Assembly (NCBI GenBank): GCA_963678255.2
Contig: CAXXTW010000002.1
Coordinates: 496,001-560,000, forward strand
From: G963678255 sp963678255
Lineage (GTDB): Bacteria; Cloacimonadota; Cloacimonadia; Cloacimonadales; WRIO01
Direction: 5' to 3'
Length of the DNA stretch: 64,000 nt
Shown: positions 17,736 to 28,000 of the stretch, piece by piece
Layout of the letters: each line of letters starts with the position of its first letter
How positions within the stretch are numbered: the first letter of the stretch is position 1
The notes under the pieces: model-generated
Seen by the model: only the letters and a program-made list of their open reading frames with translations
What the model was told of the DNA's origin: nothing
Databases searched by the model: none
Program-made: the position numbers and the translations under genes

Positions 17736-19814
17736 ATGAAAACAAAGAGTCTGCTTTTATGTGCAGTTTTGGTAATAATGGGCAATCTTCTATTTGCCGA
17801 ATTAGTTTTTAACTATAGTTTGATGAAATCAATTTCAGAAACGATTAATGTAAGCGATGGGACAGTTCTTGGTGATTCTCAGAACAACGACATCAGTTTT
17901 AACAATTTACCAATTGGTTTTGAATTTACATTTAATGGGCAATCCTATCAACAGATATCTGTTAATTCCAACGGTTACATTGTTTTTGGTACCTCAGCTG
18001 ATAATTCCTATTGTGTCTTAGCGAATGGTTCCAATAATCAAGTTTTTGCGGGTTTAAATACCCATCTTGTCCCCAGAACTGGGACAAATCCTGGTAATAT
18101 TCAGATCAAAACTATTGGTCAGTCCCCTACCAGAAAATGTATCATTCAATGGAAACATTATAAAAGAATTGATTCCAGCGCAACTGAAGATCTCAATTTT
18201 CAAATCATACTAACAGAAACCTATAATACTTTGCGAGTTGATTACAATCAAAGCGTTTATGGTCAAAGTACTAATGCGAATCTTGTCTATGTAGGCTTGA
18301 GAGGGTTAATTAGCTCAGATCTTTACAATTTATCCACAAGCACAGACTGGTGGGATACTAATTGTGGGGCAAGTAGTCTAGATGGATGTTTATTAACTTC
18401 TAGTGTTTATCCTTTAACGCAGTTTAGCATCACTTTTGAACCAAGTAATACTGAGTTACCTCCAACATGTGCAGAAATAAGTTTTCCTCAGAACGAAGAG
18501 ACAGGTGTAGGACTTTTATGTTCCTTAGGGTGGTCTTATTCTGGAAATGTTATGTTAGATGGTTATAAAATTAACCTTGGAACGAATAATCCTCCTTCAA
18601 ATATTTTAAACAATAGAATTATCAATCAAGCTATGTACAGTTTAGTTAATCTAGTCTCACCCAATACGACTTATTATTGGCAGGTGATACCTTACAATAG
18701 TAATGGTGATGCCTTTAATTGTCCGATTTGGTCATTTACTACTGGAAATACACAGGAAGCCTTATATCTTCCTTATAATCATTTGGTGGATGATTGTTTG
18801 ATTCCAAATCTAAATCAAGGTGTTTTATCAAGAGATGAAAATCAGGATGGGATTAGTTGGATATCAGTTTCAGGAGAGGCAAACACAGGAGACTTTGCAT
18901 ACTCTCTTCCTGGTAATCTGACTCAGAATAAGAATGACTGGTTGATATTCCCACCATTTTATATGAATGTAGAAACTAATTATAAAATAAAATTTTATGC
19001 AAAGACTAACGCGATTGCAGGAGGAGAACAATTAAGGGTCTCTTTAGGAACGTCTAATAATGCTCAGGATATGTCATTAACAGATAATTCACAAACTTTT
19101 TCAATCATTAGCAATGCTTATTTCCTGATAGAGACAATAGTAACACCAACTGAAGATGGTATCTATTATGTAGGAGTACAGGGTTTTACTCCTGCTCAAG
19201 GCTCTTCTCTTTTTATTGACGATATTGACATCTCTGAAATTGGAGAGGTTTTCTATCCACCAAGAAATTTAAGTTCCCAAATTGTTAATGGTTCTGTGTT
19301 ATTAAGTTGGGATGCTCCTGAAGAAGGTGAACCTAATGGATACCGGGTTTATAGAGATGATGTATTATTGAATTCAACCCTCCTTACCATGACAAACTAC
19401 ACCGATACAAATCCTCTTGCAAGTACTGCAATTTATCATGTGACAGCAGTATATGTAGATGGTGAAGTTGAGTCTGGACCTTCGAACCAGATTAGTGTTT
19501 CTCTGACAGCAAATCAAGATTGCACAAATAATCAGAAATTGAGTTTAATCAAATCGGTTTATCCAAACCCTTTCAATCCAAGGGTGCAGATTTGCTATGA
19601 ATTACCTTCTTTTTCAGATGTAAACATTGATATCTTCAACGTAAAAGGGCAGAGAGTCAATCAACAGAGATTAAATGGATTAAACAGAGGATTGCACCAT
19701 TTTGTATGGAATGGGACGGATTTCAGAGGCAACAAGGTTGGCTCAGGAGTTTACACGGTTAGACTTTCTACAAGTCAACAATCAGAGAGAGTAAAAGTCA
19801 TGCTAATAAAATAG
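17736..19814 (+). CDS. Secreted multidomain protein with FnIII domain and Por/T9SS-like sorting tail
   Basis: 692 aa. A signal peptide (about 1-21, ending LLFAE) is followed by a beta-rich region. Residues near 250-335 look fibronectin-III-like (YYWQVIPYNSNG). A cleaved-adhesin / choice-of-anchor-J-like segment covers about 345-500 (GISWISVSGEANTGD, NDWLIFPPF), and a second FnIII module about 505-595 (VLLSWDAPEEGEPNGYRVYR). The C-terminal 90 residues carry YPNPFNPRVQI, IDIFNVKGQRV and GSGVYTVRL, the sorting/FlgD-Ig-like domain of FCB-group secreted proteins. It is expected at the cell surface or outside the cell, probably adhesive. No enzymatic motif seen. The preceding hairpin mosaic ends about 210 bases upstream. 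Confidence 0.82.
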   Translation: MKTKSLLLCAVLVIMGNLLFAELVFNYSLMKSISETINVSDGTVLGDSQNNDISFNNLPIGFEFTFNGQSYQQISVNSNGYIVFGTSADNSYCVLANGSNNQVFAGLNTHLVPRTGTNPGNIQIKTIGQSPTRKCIIQWKHYKRIDSSATEDLNFQIILTETYNTLRVDYNQSVYGQSTNANLVYVGLRGLISSDLYNLSTSTDWWDTNCGASSLDGCLLTSSVYPLTQFSITFEPSNTELPPTCAEISFPQNEETGVGLLCSLGWSYSGNVMLDGYKINLGTNNPPSNILNNRIINQAMYSLVNLVSPNTTYYWQVIPYNSNGDAFNCPIWSFTTGNTQEALYLPYNHLVDDCLIPNLNQGVLSRDENQDGISWISVSGEANTGDFAYSLPGNLTQNKNDWLIFPPFYMNVETNYKIKFYAKTNAIAGGEQLRVSLGTSNNAQDMSLTDNSQTFSIISNAYFLIETIVTPTEDGIYYVGVQGFTPAQGSSLFIDDIDISEIGEVFYPPRNLSSQIVNGSVLLSWDAPEEGEPNGYRVYRDDVLLNSTLLTMTNYTDTNPLASTAIYHVTAVYVDGEVESGPSNQISVSLTANQDCTNNQKLSLIKSVYPNPFNPRVQICYELPSFSDVNIDIFNVKGQRVNQQRLNGLNRGLHHFVWNGTDFRGNKVGSGVYTVRLSTSQQSERVKVMLIK

Positions 19815-19848
19815 AGTTTGTTTGATAGAACAATTATTTTTAAAGAAA

Positions 19849-19870
19849 GGGCGAACCAAAGTGTTTGCCC
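19849..19870. repeat. Diverged hairpin GGGCGAAC-CAAAGT-GTTTGCCC
   Basis: An 8-bp stem with one G-T pair. It is related to the GGGCGAAC hairpins at 16144 and following, but the loop is different. It lies 35 bases after the stop of 17736-19814 and may act in transcription termination there. Confidence 0.7.
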
Positions 19871-19977
19871 TGTTTATATTAGTATTAGTAGTTTATTTAA
19901 ATAGTGAACCATTTGGAGAAAAATGCGGGTCTTCCACTAAAGTTACAATATATTTTTTAGAAAAGTCAATTTAATCA

Positions 19978-20005
19978 TTGACAAGATAAATAAATAGTAT
20001 ATTAA
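19978..20005 (+). promoter_or_regulatory. Candidate sigma-70 promoter of the DUF6754 operon
   Basis: TTGACA at 19978-19983 and TATTAA at 20000-20005 with a 16-base spacer, ending 25 bases before the first gene of the operon. Confidence 0.5.
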
Positions 20006-20030
20006 TTTATTTTTTAAAAAAGAGGTATAT

Positions 20031-21137
20031 ATGAAAAGTAAATTAATACTATTATTCCTATCACTAACATTTTTGCTCATACATGCTGAATCAATAATAT
20101 TTCAAGTGAAAGATACCCCCAATGATGATGGTCATTCGATAGATATAAATTGGAGTCCATTATTTAATACATCAGGGAAATTGGAATTGTACAAGAGTTA
20201 TGATGGACGTCAATTTTTTCTATTAAGTGATAGTTTTAATTCCAATCAATATATTGATATTGATTCAAGCTTTGCTAATAGAAAGATTTATTATCAGTTA
20301 GTTATTAAAGATTCATTAATGCATACCATCAAAAGTTACAGAGATTCTGCCATTCCTGTAGCACAATGGTTTAATATGAAAAAATTACCATTATTAATCA
20401 TTTTATTATTTTTATCGTTTGCCATCGTGTATTATATCATTTCAGCGGGGAAAGGTAAAGAGTTATATATACGAAAGATAAGCGGTTTGGAAGCAATGGA
20501 CGAAGCTGTCGGAAGAGCTACAGAGATGGGAAAACCAGTTTTATTTGTTCCAGGTATTATGGATTTAGATGATATGCAAACGATTGCAGGTTTGACAATT
20601 CTGGGCAAATTAGCAGAGAAAACAGCAGAGTATCACACAAAATTACTCGTTCCTGTGAGTAAATCAATGGTGCTGAGTGCAGCTAAAGAAATCGTTAAGG
20701 AAGCTTATATAAAAACAGGGTTTCCTGATGAATACAATGCAGACAATATATTTTATATTACCGATGACCAATTTGGATATGTAGCAGGAATTGATGGTAT
20801 TATTATGCGTGAGAAACCAGCAGCAAACTTTTTATTAGGCTCCTTTTATGCAGAATCCTTAATTATTGCCGAAACAGGTTTTGCCAGTGGAGCTATCCAG
20901 ATAGCAGGAACAGCGCAACCAAGTCAGTTACCATTTTTTGTTGCATCTTGTGATTATACCTTAATTGGTGAGGAATTATTTGCAGCCTCTGCCTATTTAT
21001 CAAAGGATCCACAACAATTAGGGAGTTTAAAAGGACAGGATTTTGGAAAAGCCTTTTTTATTTTATTAATAATCGTGGGCGTCATACTGGAAATAATTGG
21101 TGTTCATACCTTAAAAGATTTTTTAAATATCATGTAA
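20031..21137 (+). CDS. DUF6754-type membrane protein
   Basis: 368 aa. Signal peptide (about 1-19), a short FnIII-like extracytoplasmic domain (about 22-110), a membrane helix (about 118-138), a conserved soluble domain (about 150-335) and a C-terminal membrane helix (about 343-362). The soluble domain carries GLEAMDEAVGRATEMGKPV, FGYVAGIDGI, FAESLIIAETGFASGAIQ and ACDYTLIGEELFAA. I recognise these from DUF6754 proteins of Chloroflexi and other phyla; no function is known to me. It is first of four closely spaced genes, with 10 bases to the next. No catalytic motif is identifiable. Confidence 0.7.
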   Translation: MKSKLILLFLSLTFLLIHAESIIFQVKDTPNDDGHSIDINWSPLFNTSGKLELYKSYDGRQFFLLSDSFNSNQYIDIDSSFANRKIYYQLVIKDSLMHTIKSYRDSAIPVAQWFNMKKLPLLIILLFLSFAIVYYIISAGKGKELYIRKISGLEAMDEAVGRATEMGKPVLFVPGIMDLDDMQTIAGLTILGKLAEKTAEYHTKLLVPVSKSMVLSAAKEIVKEAYIKTGFPDEYNADNIFYITDDQFGYVAGIDGIIMREKPAANFLLGSFYAESLIIAETGFASGAIQIAGTAQPSQLPFFVASCDYTLIGEELFAASAYLSKDPQQLGSLKGQDFGKAFFILLIIVGVILEIIGVHTLKDFLNIM

Positions 21138-21147
21138 TGGAGTAAGA

Positions 21148-21843
21148 ATGAATTATATTTTACCTTTAATAATAACTTTTTTAGCCGGCATGTTGATGAT
21201 TTTTGCAGAATTCATTCCACATCAACCATTTGAAAGGATAGTTAGTGAATTGGAAATCTGGTTTATGATTATCTCTGGTTTTGCTATCATATTAGGACAG
21301 TTAAGCTTAATCAAGATGAATTCATTGAAAATAAAATATAAAGCTGAGAATTGGAGATACAATTATATCACTTTAATCAGTTTTTTTGTCATGTTGTTAG
21401 CAGGTGCTTTTTGGGGAACTCAAAGTCAACCAGGATTACTTGGTGCAGGACATTTTCAACAAACAATGGGATTAAAACCTTTTGATTACATTTTTGAAAA
21501 CATTTATCAGCATCTAATGGCAGCAATGTTTTCATTATTGGCTTTTTTTATCGCTTCGGCAGCCTATAGAGCGTTTATTGCAAGAACATTTGAATCCAGT
21601 TTATTATTATTGTCTGCTTTTTTAGTCATGTTAGGAAATACTAGTATTGGAAGTAGTTTAACTGGTTGGCTACCACCTAGTTTAAGATTTCTTCATTTAC
21701 CCAATATTTGTGCTTTTATCATGGATTATCCCAATACAGCAGGTCAAAGAGCTATCATGATAGGGGCTGGTTTAGGCATTATCGGATCATCCTTAAGGAT
21801 CATTTTAGGAATAGAAAGATCCTGGTTGGGAGGTAAGAAATGA
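21148..21843 (+). CDS. Polytopic membrane protein of the DUF6754 operon
   Basis: 231 aa with about six hydrophobic segments (about 4-22, 34-54, 70-90, 122-142, 152-172 and 200-218). Family not recognised. Short polar loops hold FWGTQSQPGLLGAGHFQQTM and LPNICAFIMDYPNTAGQRA, which look conserved in character. Translation is coupled to the next gene by a 4-base ATGA overlap at 21840-21843. Confidence 0.7.
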   Translation: MNYILPLIITFLAGMLMIFAEFIPHQPFERIVSELEIWFMIISGFAIILGQLSLIKMNSLKIKYKAENWRYNYITLISFFVMLLAGAFWGTQSQPGLLGAGHFQQTMGLKPFDYIFENIYQHLMAAMFSLLAFFIASAAYRAFIARTFESSLLLLSAFLVMLGNTSIGSSLTGWLPPSLRFLHLPNICAFIMDYPNTAGQRAIMIGAGLGIIGSSLRIILGIERSWLGGKK

Positions 21844-22664
21844 AATTGTACAGTATTGACCGTAGAATTATCTTTATTTTTATCTTATTAGGAGTTATCA
21901 TACCATTAATGATTCCTATTGGTTTTAATATTGAAGTCACCAAGAATGTTCAAATGGCTTATGATTTAGTAGATAAAACTAAAGAAGGTTCACCAGTGTT
22001 ACTAGCATTTGATTATGACCCCTCAGCAAAACCTGAGCTTCAACCTATGGCAACAGCTATGATCAAACATGCTATTGAAAAAAAACAAAAAGTAGTTTGC
22101 GTTTCATTATGGCCAATGGGAAGTCAATTGTGTGATCAAATATACAATTCTCTATCCAAAGAAATGCCTCAGTTAAAATATGGTGAAAACTTTATTAATC
22201 TTGGCTATAAAGCAGGCGGGATTGTAACCATACAAGCAATGGGTAAAAATTTCAGAACCGTGTACCCTACTGATGTCAATGGGAAGAAATTGACGGAATT
22301 TAAAATGATGGATGAAATCAATAAACTATCTGATTTTTCTTATATTTCATCGTTTTCAGCTGGAACTCCTGGCTTGAAAGAATGGATCATGGTCGCCAAA
22401 GACAAGTATAATATCACCGTTACCGGTGGAACAACAGCAGTCAGTACACCAGGTTTTTTACCTTATATCAATGATCAATTGCAACTGCATGGACTGATAG
22501 GTGGTTTAAAAAATGCAGCAGAATATGAATTTTTGATAAAAAGAAAAGGGACTGCTACATCGGGAATGGATGCTCAATCAATTGCTCATTTGATTATTAT
22601 GATATTTATTGTCATTGGTAACATAGCTTACTTTACCAGAAGAAATAAAAAGGAAGGTAAATAG
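21840..22664 (+). CDS. Membrane-anchored protein of the DUF6754 operon with extracytoplasmic Rossmann-like domain
   Basis: 274 aa. An N-terminal membrane helix (about 9-29) and a C-terminal one (about 246-264) enclose a soluble domain. VLLAFDYDPSAKPELQPMA, then KQKVVCVSLWPMGSQLCDQI, then FINLGYKAGGIVTIQAMGK and ITVTGGTTAVSTPGFLPYI look like an alternating beta/alpha layout. Family unknown to me; a sugar-, nucleotide- or peptide-binding role cannot be told from sequence. The next gene starts 1 base after its stop. Confidence 0.65.
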   Translation: MKLYSIDRRIIFIFILLGVIIPLMIPIGFNIEVTKNVQMAYDLVDKTKEGSPVLLAFDYDPSAKPELQPMATAMIKHAIEKKQKVVCVSLWPMGSQLCDQIYNSLSKEMPQLKYGENFINLGYKAGGIVTIQAMGKNFRTVYPTDVNGKKLTEFKMMDEINKLSDFSYISSFSAGTPGLKEWIMVAKDKYNITVTGGTTAVSTPGFLPYINDQLQLHGLIGGLKNAAEYEFLIKRKGTATSGMDAQSIAHLIIMIFIVIGNIAYFTRRNKKEGK

Positions 22665-22665
22665 T

Positions 22666-23304
22666 ATGTTGAATTTTTGGAATGTGTTTGGATTATGGGC
22701 AGGTGCAGTATGTACTTTGGCAATATGGAGTTTTTTGTATAAAGATAATCCTATTTATAAAATTGCAGAACAGTTATTTGTTGGAATTTCAGCAGCTTAT
22801 TGGCTAATCTATACGATATACGATATATTAATACCAAATTTATTTTCTAAGTTAATTGGAGATTTTTCACATAACTTGATATACTTAATACCTGGAATCT
22901 TAGGGCTTATGATGCTATTGAGATTAATCCCCAAATTAGATTTTTTAAGCAGATACCCATTATCTTTGCTTATCGGAACGACCGCAGGGATTAGTTTATT
23001 AAGATTTTTGAAATCTGATGTGATCTCTCAAACTACTGCAACTATGCTCAATCCTTTTAATGCAGGGTCAGTAACTGAAACTATCGGGCAATTTATCATA
23101 ATCATAGGTACAATAACAGGATTAATTTATTTCTATTTTAGTAAAAAGCATGAAGGTATACTTGGCGTTGGAGCAAAAACAGGGATATTCTTTCTAATGA
23201 TCAGTTTTGGGGCAGCGTTTGGCTATACGGCCATGGCAAGAATATCTTTACTTATAGGTAGATTGCAATATATTTTAGGCGATTGTATGCACTTGCTGAA
23301 ATAA
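22666..23304 (+). CDS. Polytopic membrane protein, last gene of the DUF6754 operon
   Basis: 212 aa with about six hydrophobic segments (about 8-24, 38-56, 68-88, 98-112, 138-156 and 165-190). AAYWLIYTIYDILIPNLF and a Gly/Ile-rich IGQFIIIIGTITGLIYF region stand out. No family recognised. GGAAGG lies 9 bases before the start ATG. It ends 7 bases from the convergent TPR kinase gene. Confidence 0.65.
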   Translation: MLNFWNVFGLWAGAVCTLAIWSFLYKDNPIYKIAEQLFVGISAAYWLIYTIYDILIPNLFSKLIGDFSHNLIYLIPGILGLMMLLRLIPKLDFLSRYPLSLLIGTTAGISLLRFLKSDVISQTTATMLNPFNAGSVTETIGQFIIIIGTITGLIYFYFSKKHEGILGVGAKTGIFFLMISFGAAFGYTAMARISLLIGRLQYILGDCMHLLK

Positions 23305-23311
23305 TCAGATA

Positions 23312-24982
23312 TTAGTTATGGAAATCTGGAAAGTAAAGAAGCACACTAAAACTTTCTCCTGATTTATTCTCAATTTCAATATCAATGCCCAAAGCATTGC
23401 ATAGCGTTTGCGAAATAGTTAAACCTAATCCGATAGCCTCTTTATCATTTAAAGTTGTGTAAAAGGGCTTAAATAGGTTCACCAGCTCTGTTTCTTCTAT
23501 ACCACCGCCATTATCAAATATCTTTAAGACCCATTTTTTATTAAGCATAAAAACACTAATCTCAATTTTTTTATTGGAAATGTATTGTAATTTAAGAGAA
23601 TCTATTGCATTTTTAATTAATTGAAACAATACAATTTCCAAATGAGAAGCTATACTAAAGACAGTTACAGTTTCTTTTGGTAAAAGAAGATTTAACTGGA
23701 TATGATTTAGGTTAATGGATTGATGGAATTTTTCAAGAGATTTGTTTAGTATAGAAGTTAAGTCCAAATCTACAAATTGATAATCAGAATCAAATTTCAT
23801 CAGGTTTTGTATCTGTTTTAACATACTGTCAATTTTATTTGCTTGTTTATGAATAATATCAAGATCATCTTGATAATCCAGAATATTAGAGAAATTATTT
23901 TTTTGAGCTTTTAATCTTAAATAATCAAGTTTTAACAAGAGGGTTGTTAAAGGTTGGTTAAGCTTTTCTGAAATTCCAAAAGCAAAGTCACCAATGGTTT
24001 TTACTTTTTTTATTTCACTTTCTCTTTTACTTATTTCATGTTGGTATTTCTCATATTCTGTAACGTCAATATATGATTTTACTTCACTACCAATTTCCTG
24101 AGAAGTAACGATTTCTTTTTCATTTATATATTCAAGTGAGAATTCCAAAGCTGTTTTAAACTCATTTTTCTTTTGATAAACTATAACAAGTTCATGAAGG
24201 ATTTTTAGTTTTGAAGAATAATGTTCTGTATTCTTAATCAGTTCAAGCCCATTTTTTAACATTTCAGCAGCTGAGTCAAGATAACCTAGTGAATGAAAAA
24301 TTCTACCCTTATTATAATAAATGATTCCACTTAAGCTTTTGTGATTGATCGTATTATTAAGTAATTCAGCATTTTCAATACATTCTAAAGCGTCATCATA
24401 TTGTAAATTATCAAACAAAATATTGGCAATATTTGTATATTCATAACCCGCACGGGCATTGTCATTTTTTTTTAGGCATTCTTCAAGAGATTTTCTATGG
24501 TATTTAAGAGATTCATCGTAGAATTTAAGTTCATAATAACAATTTGCTATGTTTGAATAAGTGATTTCAGGATTATTGATATTATTTTCTTGTTTAATTT
24601 TTAAAGCTTTAAAAAAGTAATTTAGTGCAATATCGAAATTCTTACTCTTTTTATACACTAAGCCCATATTGTTGTAAAAACTGGTAATCCCAATCACATT
24701 ATTAATTTCTTCATAAATTTCGAGAGCTTTATAATAGTATTTAATAGCAGTTTTTGTATCAATGGCCGTATAACCAATAAAAGAATACGATTGAGCAATA
24801 CCATTTTTATAATTAAGTTTTCCAGCAAGATCTAAAGCTTGATTATTAAAGACAATGCCTTGACTAACCAAACCTTCTCTCCAAAATCCAATAGCAGTTT
24901 TTCTTATTAAATCAACTTTCATTGTCGAATCAGGCATATCTGTTATTTCTTTTAATCTTTCATTAATGAAATCTTTATTCAT
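23312..24982 (-). CDS. TPR-sensor histidine kinase-like protein lacking the phospho-accepting His
   Basis: 556 aa, no signal peptide or membrane helix. Residues about 5-300 are tetratricopeptide repeats (e.g. SFYNNMGLVYKKSKNFDIA). A short coiled coil leads to a DHp-like segment (about 330-400) reading FGISEKLNQPLTTLLLKLDY. In ordinary kinases of this type the same stretch is AHEINQPL, so the His is replaced by Glu (codon GAA at about 23966). The C-terminal ATPase domain looks complete: LIKNAIDSL (N box), FDNGGGIEE (G1) and GLGLTISQTL (G2). GAGG lies 5 bases before the ATG. It is probably a cytosolic ATP-binding regulator, or phosphorylates another residue or partner. It converges with the DUF6754 operon and diverges from the PAS-kinase gene. 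Confidence 0.8.
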   Translation of the reverse strand: MNKDFINERLKEITDMPDSTMKVDLIRKTAIGFWREGLVSQGIVFNNQALDLAGKLNYKNGIAQSYSFIGYTAIDTKTAIKYYYKALEIYEEINNVIGITSFYNNMGLVYKKSKNFDIALNYFFKALKIKQENNINNPEITYSNIANCYYELKFYDESLKYHRKSLEECLKKNDNARAGYEYTNIANILFDNLQYDDALECIENAELLNNTINHKSLSGIIYYNKGRIFHSLGYLDSAAEMLKNGLELIKNTEHYSSKLKILHELVIVYQKKNEFKTALEFSLEYINEKEIVTSQEIGSEVKSYIDVTEYEKYQHEISKRESEIKKVKTIGDFAFGISEKLNQPLTTLLLKLDYLRLKAQKNNFSNILDYQDDLDIIHKQANKIDSMLKQIQNLMKFDSDYQFVDLDLTSILNKSLEKFHQSINLNHIQLNLLLPKETVTVFSIASHLEIVLFQLIKNAIDSLKLQYISNKKIEISVFMLNKKWVLKIFDNGGGIEETELVNLFKPFYTTLNDKEAIGLGLTISQTLCNALGIDIEIENKSGESFSVLLYFPDFHN

Positions 24983-24999
24983 TTTTCCTCATTTTTTTA

Positions 25000-25027
25000 T
25001 TGACATTCTTAAATTCTTATATATTAT
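25000..25027 (+). promoter_or_regulatory. Candidate sigma-70 promoter that decides the kinase start
   Basis: TTGACA at 25000-25005 and TATTAT at 25022-25027, 16-base spacer. The longest reading frame of the downstream kinase would begin at a TTG inside this -35 box, so translation must start further on. Confidence 0.55.
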
Positions 25028-25059
25028 TTTATATTATTTGTCAAATAGAAAAGAAAATT

Positions 25060-28000
25060 ATGAAGAATTATTTGTATTTGAATTTTAAAAAAAGTATTAT
25101 TCGGATGAATTTTAGCATTAGCACAAGAATTATACTCATGGTATGTTTTGTTCTTTTTCCATCAATGCTCTTAATAATCTTTAGCGATTTTACAGATATA
25201 AACAGACGAAAATCCGACTTATATAATCAAATGTCTGATTTATCAAAAAGTATTAGTGATTTACAGATTTTAAACATTGAAAATCATGAGAGATTTTTAA
25301 AGAATTTAAGTAATTATCCTTTATCAAAAAACTTAAAACAACCAGAATATGATAAATTCCTACAAGAATTAATAATTCAAAACAATCAATATAATAACAT
25401 TATAGTTTTAGATTCCACTGGTAATATAAGAGCAAATGCCAATCCTATTCTTGACAAAAGGAAATTAAGAGAAAGAAGTTATTTGAATGAAGTAATAAAA
25501 ACAAAGGAATTTCAAATTAGTGATATGATCTTTTATGAGGAAAGTGATCAAATTTCCGTACCTTTTGCTTTTCCTGTCATAAAAAATAAAAAAATAGAAA
25601 ACATATTTATTATTGGTTGTTATCCTGCATCAGTTTTTAAATTACCCAATATTTTACATCTACCCAAAGGCTCAATTATTCTTTTATTAGACAGAAATGG
25701 TCATATCGTCAATAAAAAATCAGAAAAAAACATGATTGGTACAAAGATTGATTATCATTTATTAGAGCAAGTATTAAAAGCTAAATCACAACCTTCAATC
25801 TTCAAAAGTAATCAATATGATCAGACAAAAAGAACATTTTTCTGTCAACCGATATCTTATTCAATAAATAGCCCTGATTTTTATTTACTGATCGGAGTTA
25901 CAGACGATTATACTCTTTCTGGAATCTATAAGAATTTAGTATTTCATATTACAATTTTCTTTATATTATTACTATTTACATTAACAATAGCTTATTTTTC
26001 AGGGAAAATATTGTTTTATGATAATGTAAAAGATCTAATTTCTTATGCAGAAGATCTTAGAGATGGAAACTATGATCAGGGAGTTATTTCTGATCATTTT
26101 TCAGGAGAATTTTCCACTCTTTTTAATTCATTAGATTCAATGAAACAAGCCATTAAAGAACGTGAGAAGAAACTATTAGACTCTCAAAAACTACTAATTT
26201 CAAAAGAAGAATTTATGCAATCTTTACTAAGAAATCTGTCAGGTTTAGTATTTAAAGTAAAAAATGATCTAACACGATCTATTGAGTTTTTTACAACAGG
26301 TATCTACGAATTGACAGGATTTGAAGTAGATGATTTTCTCACAAATAAAATACATTTTAGTAAATTAATAAAACCAGAATATAAAGATCAATTATGGATT
26401 ACGCAACAGAATGCAATTGTTCAACGTAGTTTTTATGAATTAGAATATGAGATAATAACAAAAGATAACCAGAGTAAATGGGTATTGGAAAAAGGTTGTG
26501 GAATATACAATGAAAATAATGAAGCATTATCTATCATAGGCTTTGTAACAGATATATCACCTTTAAAAATCGCTGAATTAGCAACAAGAGAGCACAAATT
26601 AAAACTTTCTAAAATGATTGAATTGTCTCCAGTAGGAATTATTACAATAGATTCTGAGGAAAATATTATTGAAATTAATCATACTTGTTTAAAATTATTA
26701 CATTATCAAGACAATTATAGACCTTTTACTATTCCCAATCTTATTAAGCATATCAGGAATATTGATCCAAAGAGTGATTTAATTAATTTGTTTTCAAAAA
26801 TATGTAAGATCAGAACCAATGTGATAAACAAACCTTATCAATTTACCATTAAGGATAGAATGTTTCATTTTTCAATAAGTACAGCACCTGTGTTTGATGA
26901 GCAGGGAGAATTTCAAAATCATATTATCACCATAGATGATATGAGTGAACAGATATTAAATCAGGAAAAGATCATCTCACAGGAAAAAATTTTTCATTCA
27001 TTATTTGATAACATGGCTGAAGGTGTTTGTTTGCATGAAATGATTTTAGGTGATAATGATCAATTTACAAATTATAAAATCATCGACATGAACCCATCCT
27101 ATATGAATATTTTATCATTAAAAAGAGAAGATGTAATTAACAAATACGGCAATGAAGCCTATGGAACCGAGATAGCACCCTATTTACAGGAATATAGTGA
27201 TGTTGTAATTAACAACAAAACCATTCAAATTGAAGTATATTTTGAACCCATGAAAAAATATTTTAATATTTCTGCAGTTCCAATTGATAATATCAAATTT
27301 GCTACTATTTTTTCAGATTCAACTATTCAGAAATTTCACACGATGGAAATGGAAAGATTGTTAAGAGAATTAAAACAAAAGAATTCTGATTTAGAAAATA
27401 TCATCTCTATTTCATCTCATGATTTAAAATCACCTTTAGTAAATATTCAGGGGTATTCAGGTATGCTTAGCAATCAATGCAAACAATTAGTTCATTTAAG
27501 TCTCCCCTATCTGGAGAAGGATTTGTTTAATGATGAATATTTTGAGATTATTAAAGAAAAGATTCCAAAATCACTCAAACATATCACAGAAAATACTTTC
27601 AAAATTAATAATTTATTAGATGCTCTTTTAAAACTTACTAGATCAAATCGTATAGAATTAGTCTGCAAACAAATAAATATGAATGAATTAATTACGAATG
27701 TAGTTACCCGTTATCATTATCAATTTTCAGAAATAAAAGCAGAAGTGAAAATTAATGATCTATGCCCATGTTATGGTGATTTTTCTTTAATTTCTCAAGT
27801 TTTTATTAATATCTTCGATAATGCATTAAAATATAGAAATATTCATAAATTATTAGAATTAGAAATTTCTTCTGGACAAGAAGAAGAATTTAGTTTATAC
27901 ATAATTAAAGATAATGGAATAGGTATTGAAGAAGATCAAAAAAAGGGGATTTTTGATTTGTTTTATCAAATCCATAATAGTGAATCGGGGAATGGTTTAG

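Noticed and set aside
25000..25059. Extended N-terminus of the PAS kinase beginning at TTG 25000
   Set aside because: The TTG is part of a TTGACA -35 box with a matching -10 at 25022; the extension would lie in the promoter.
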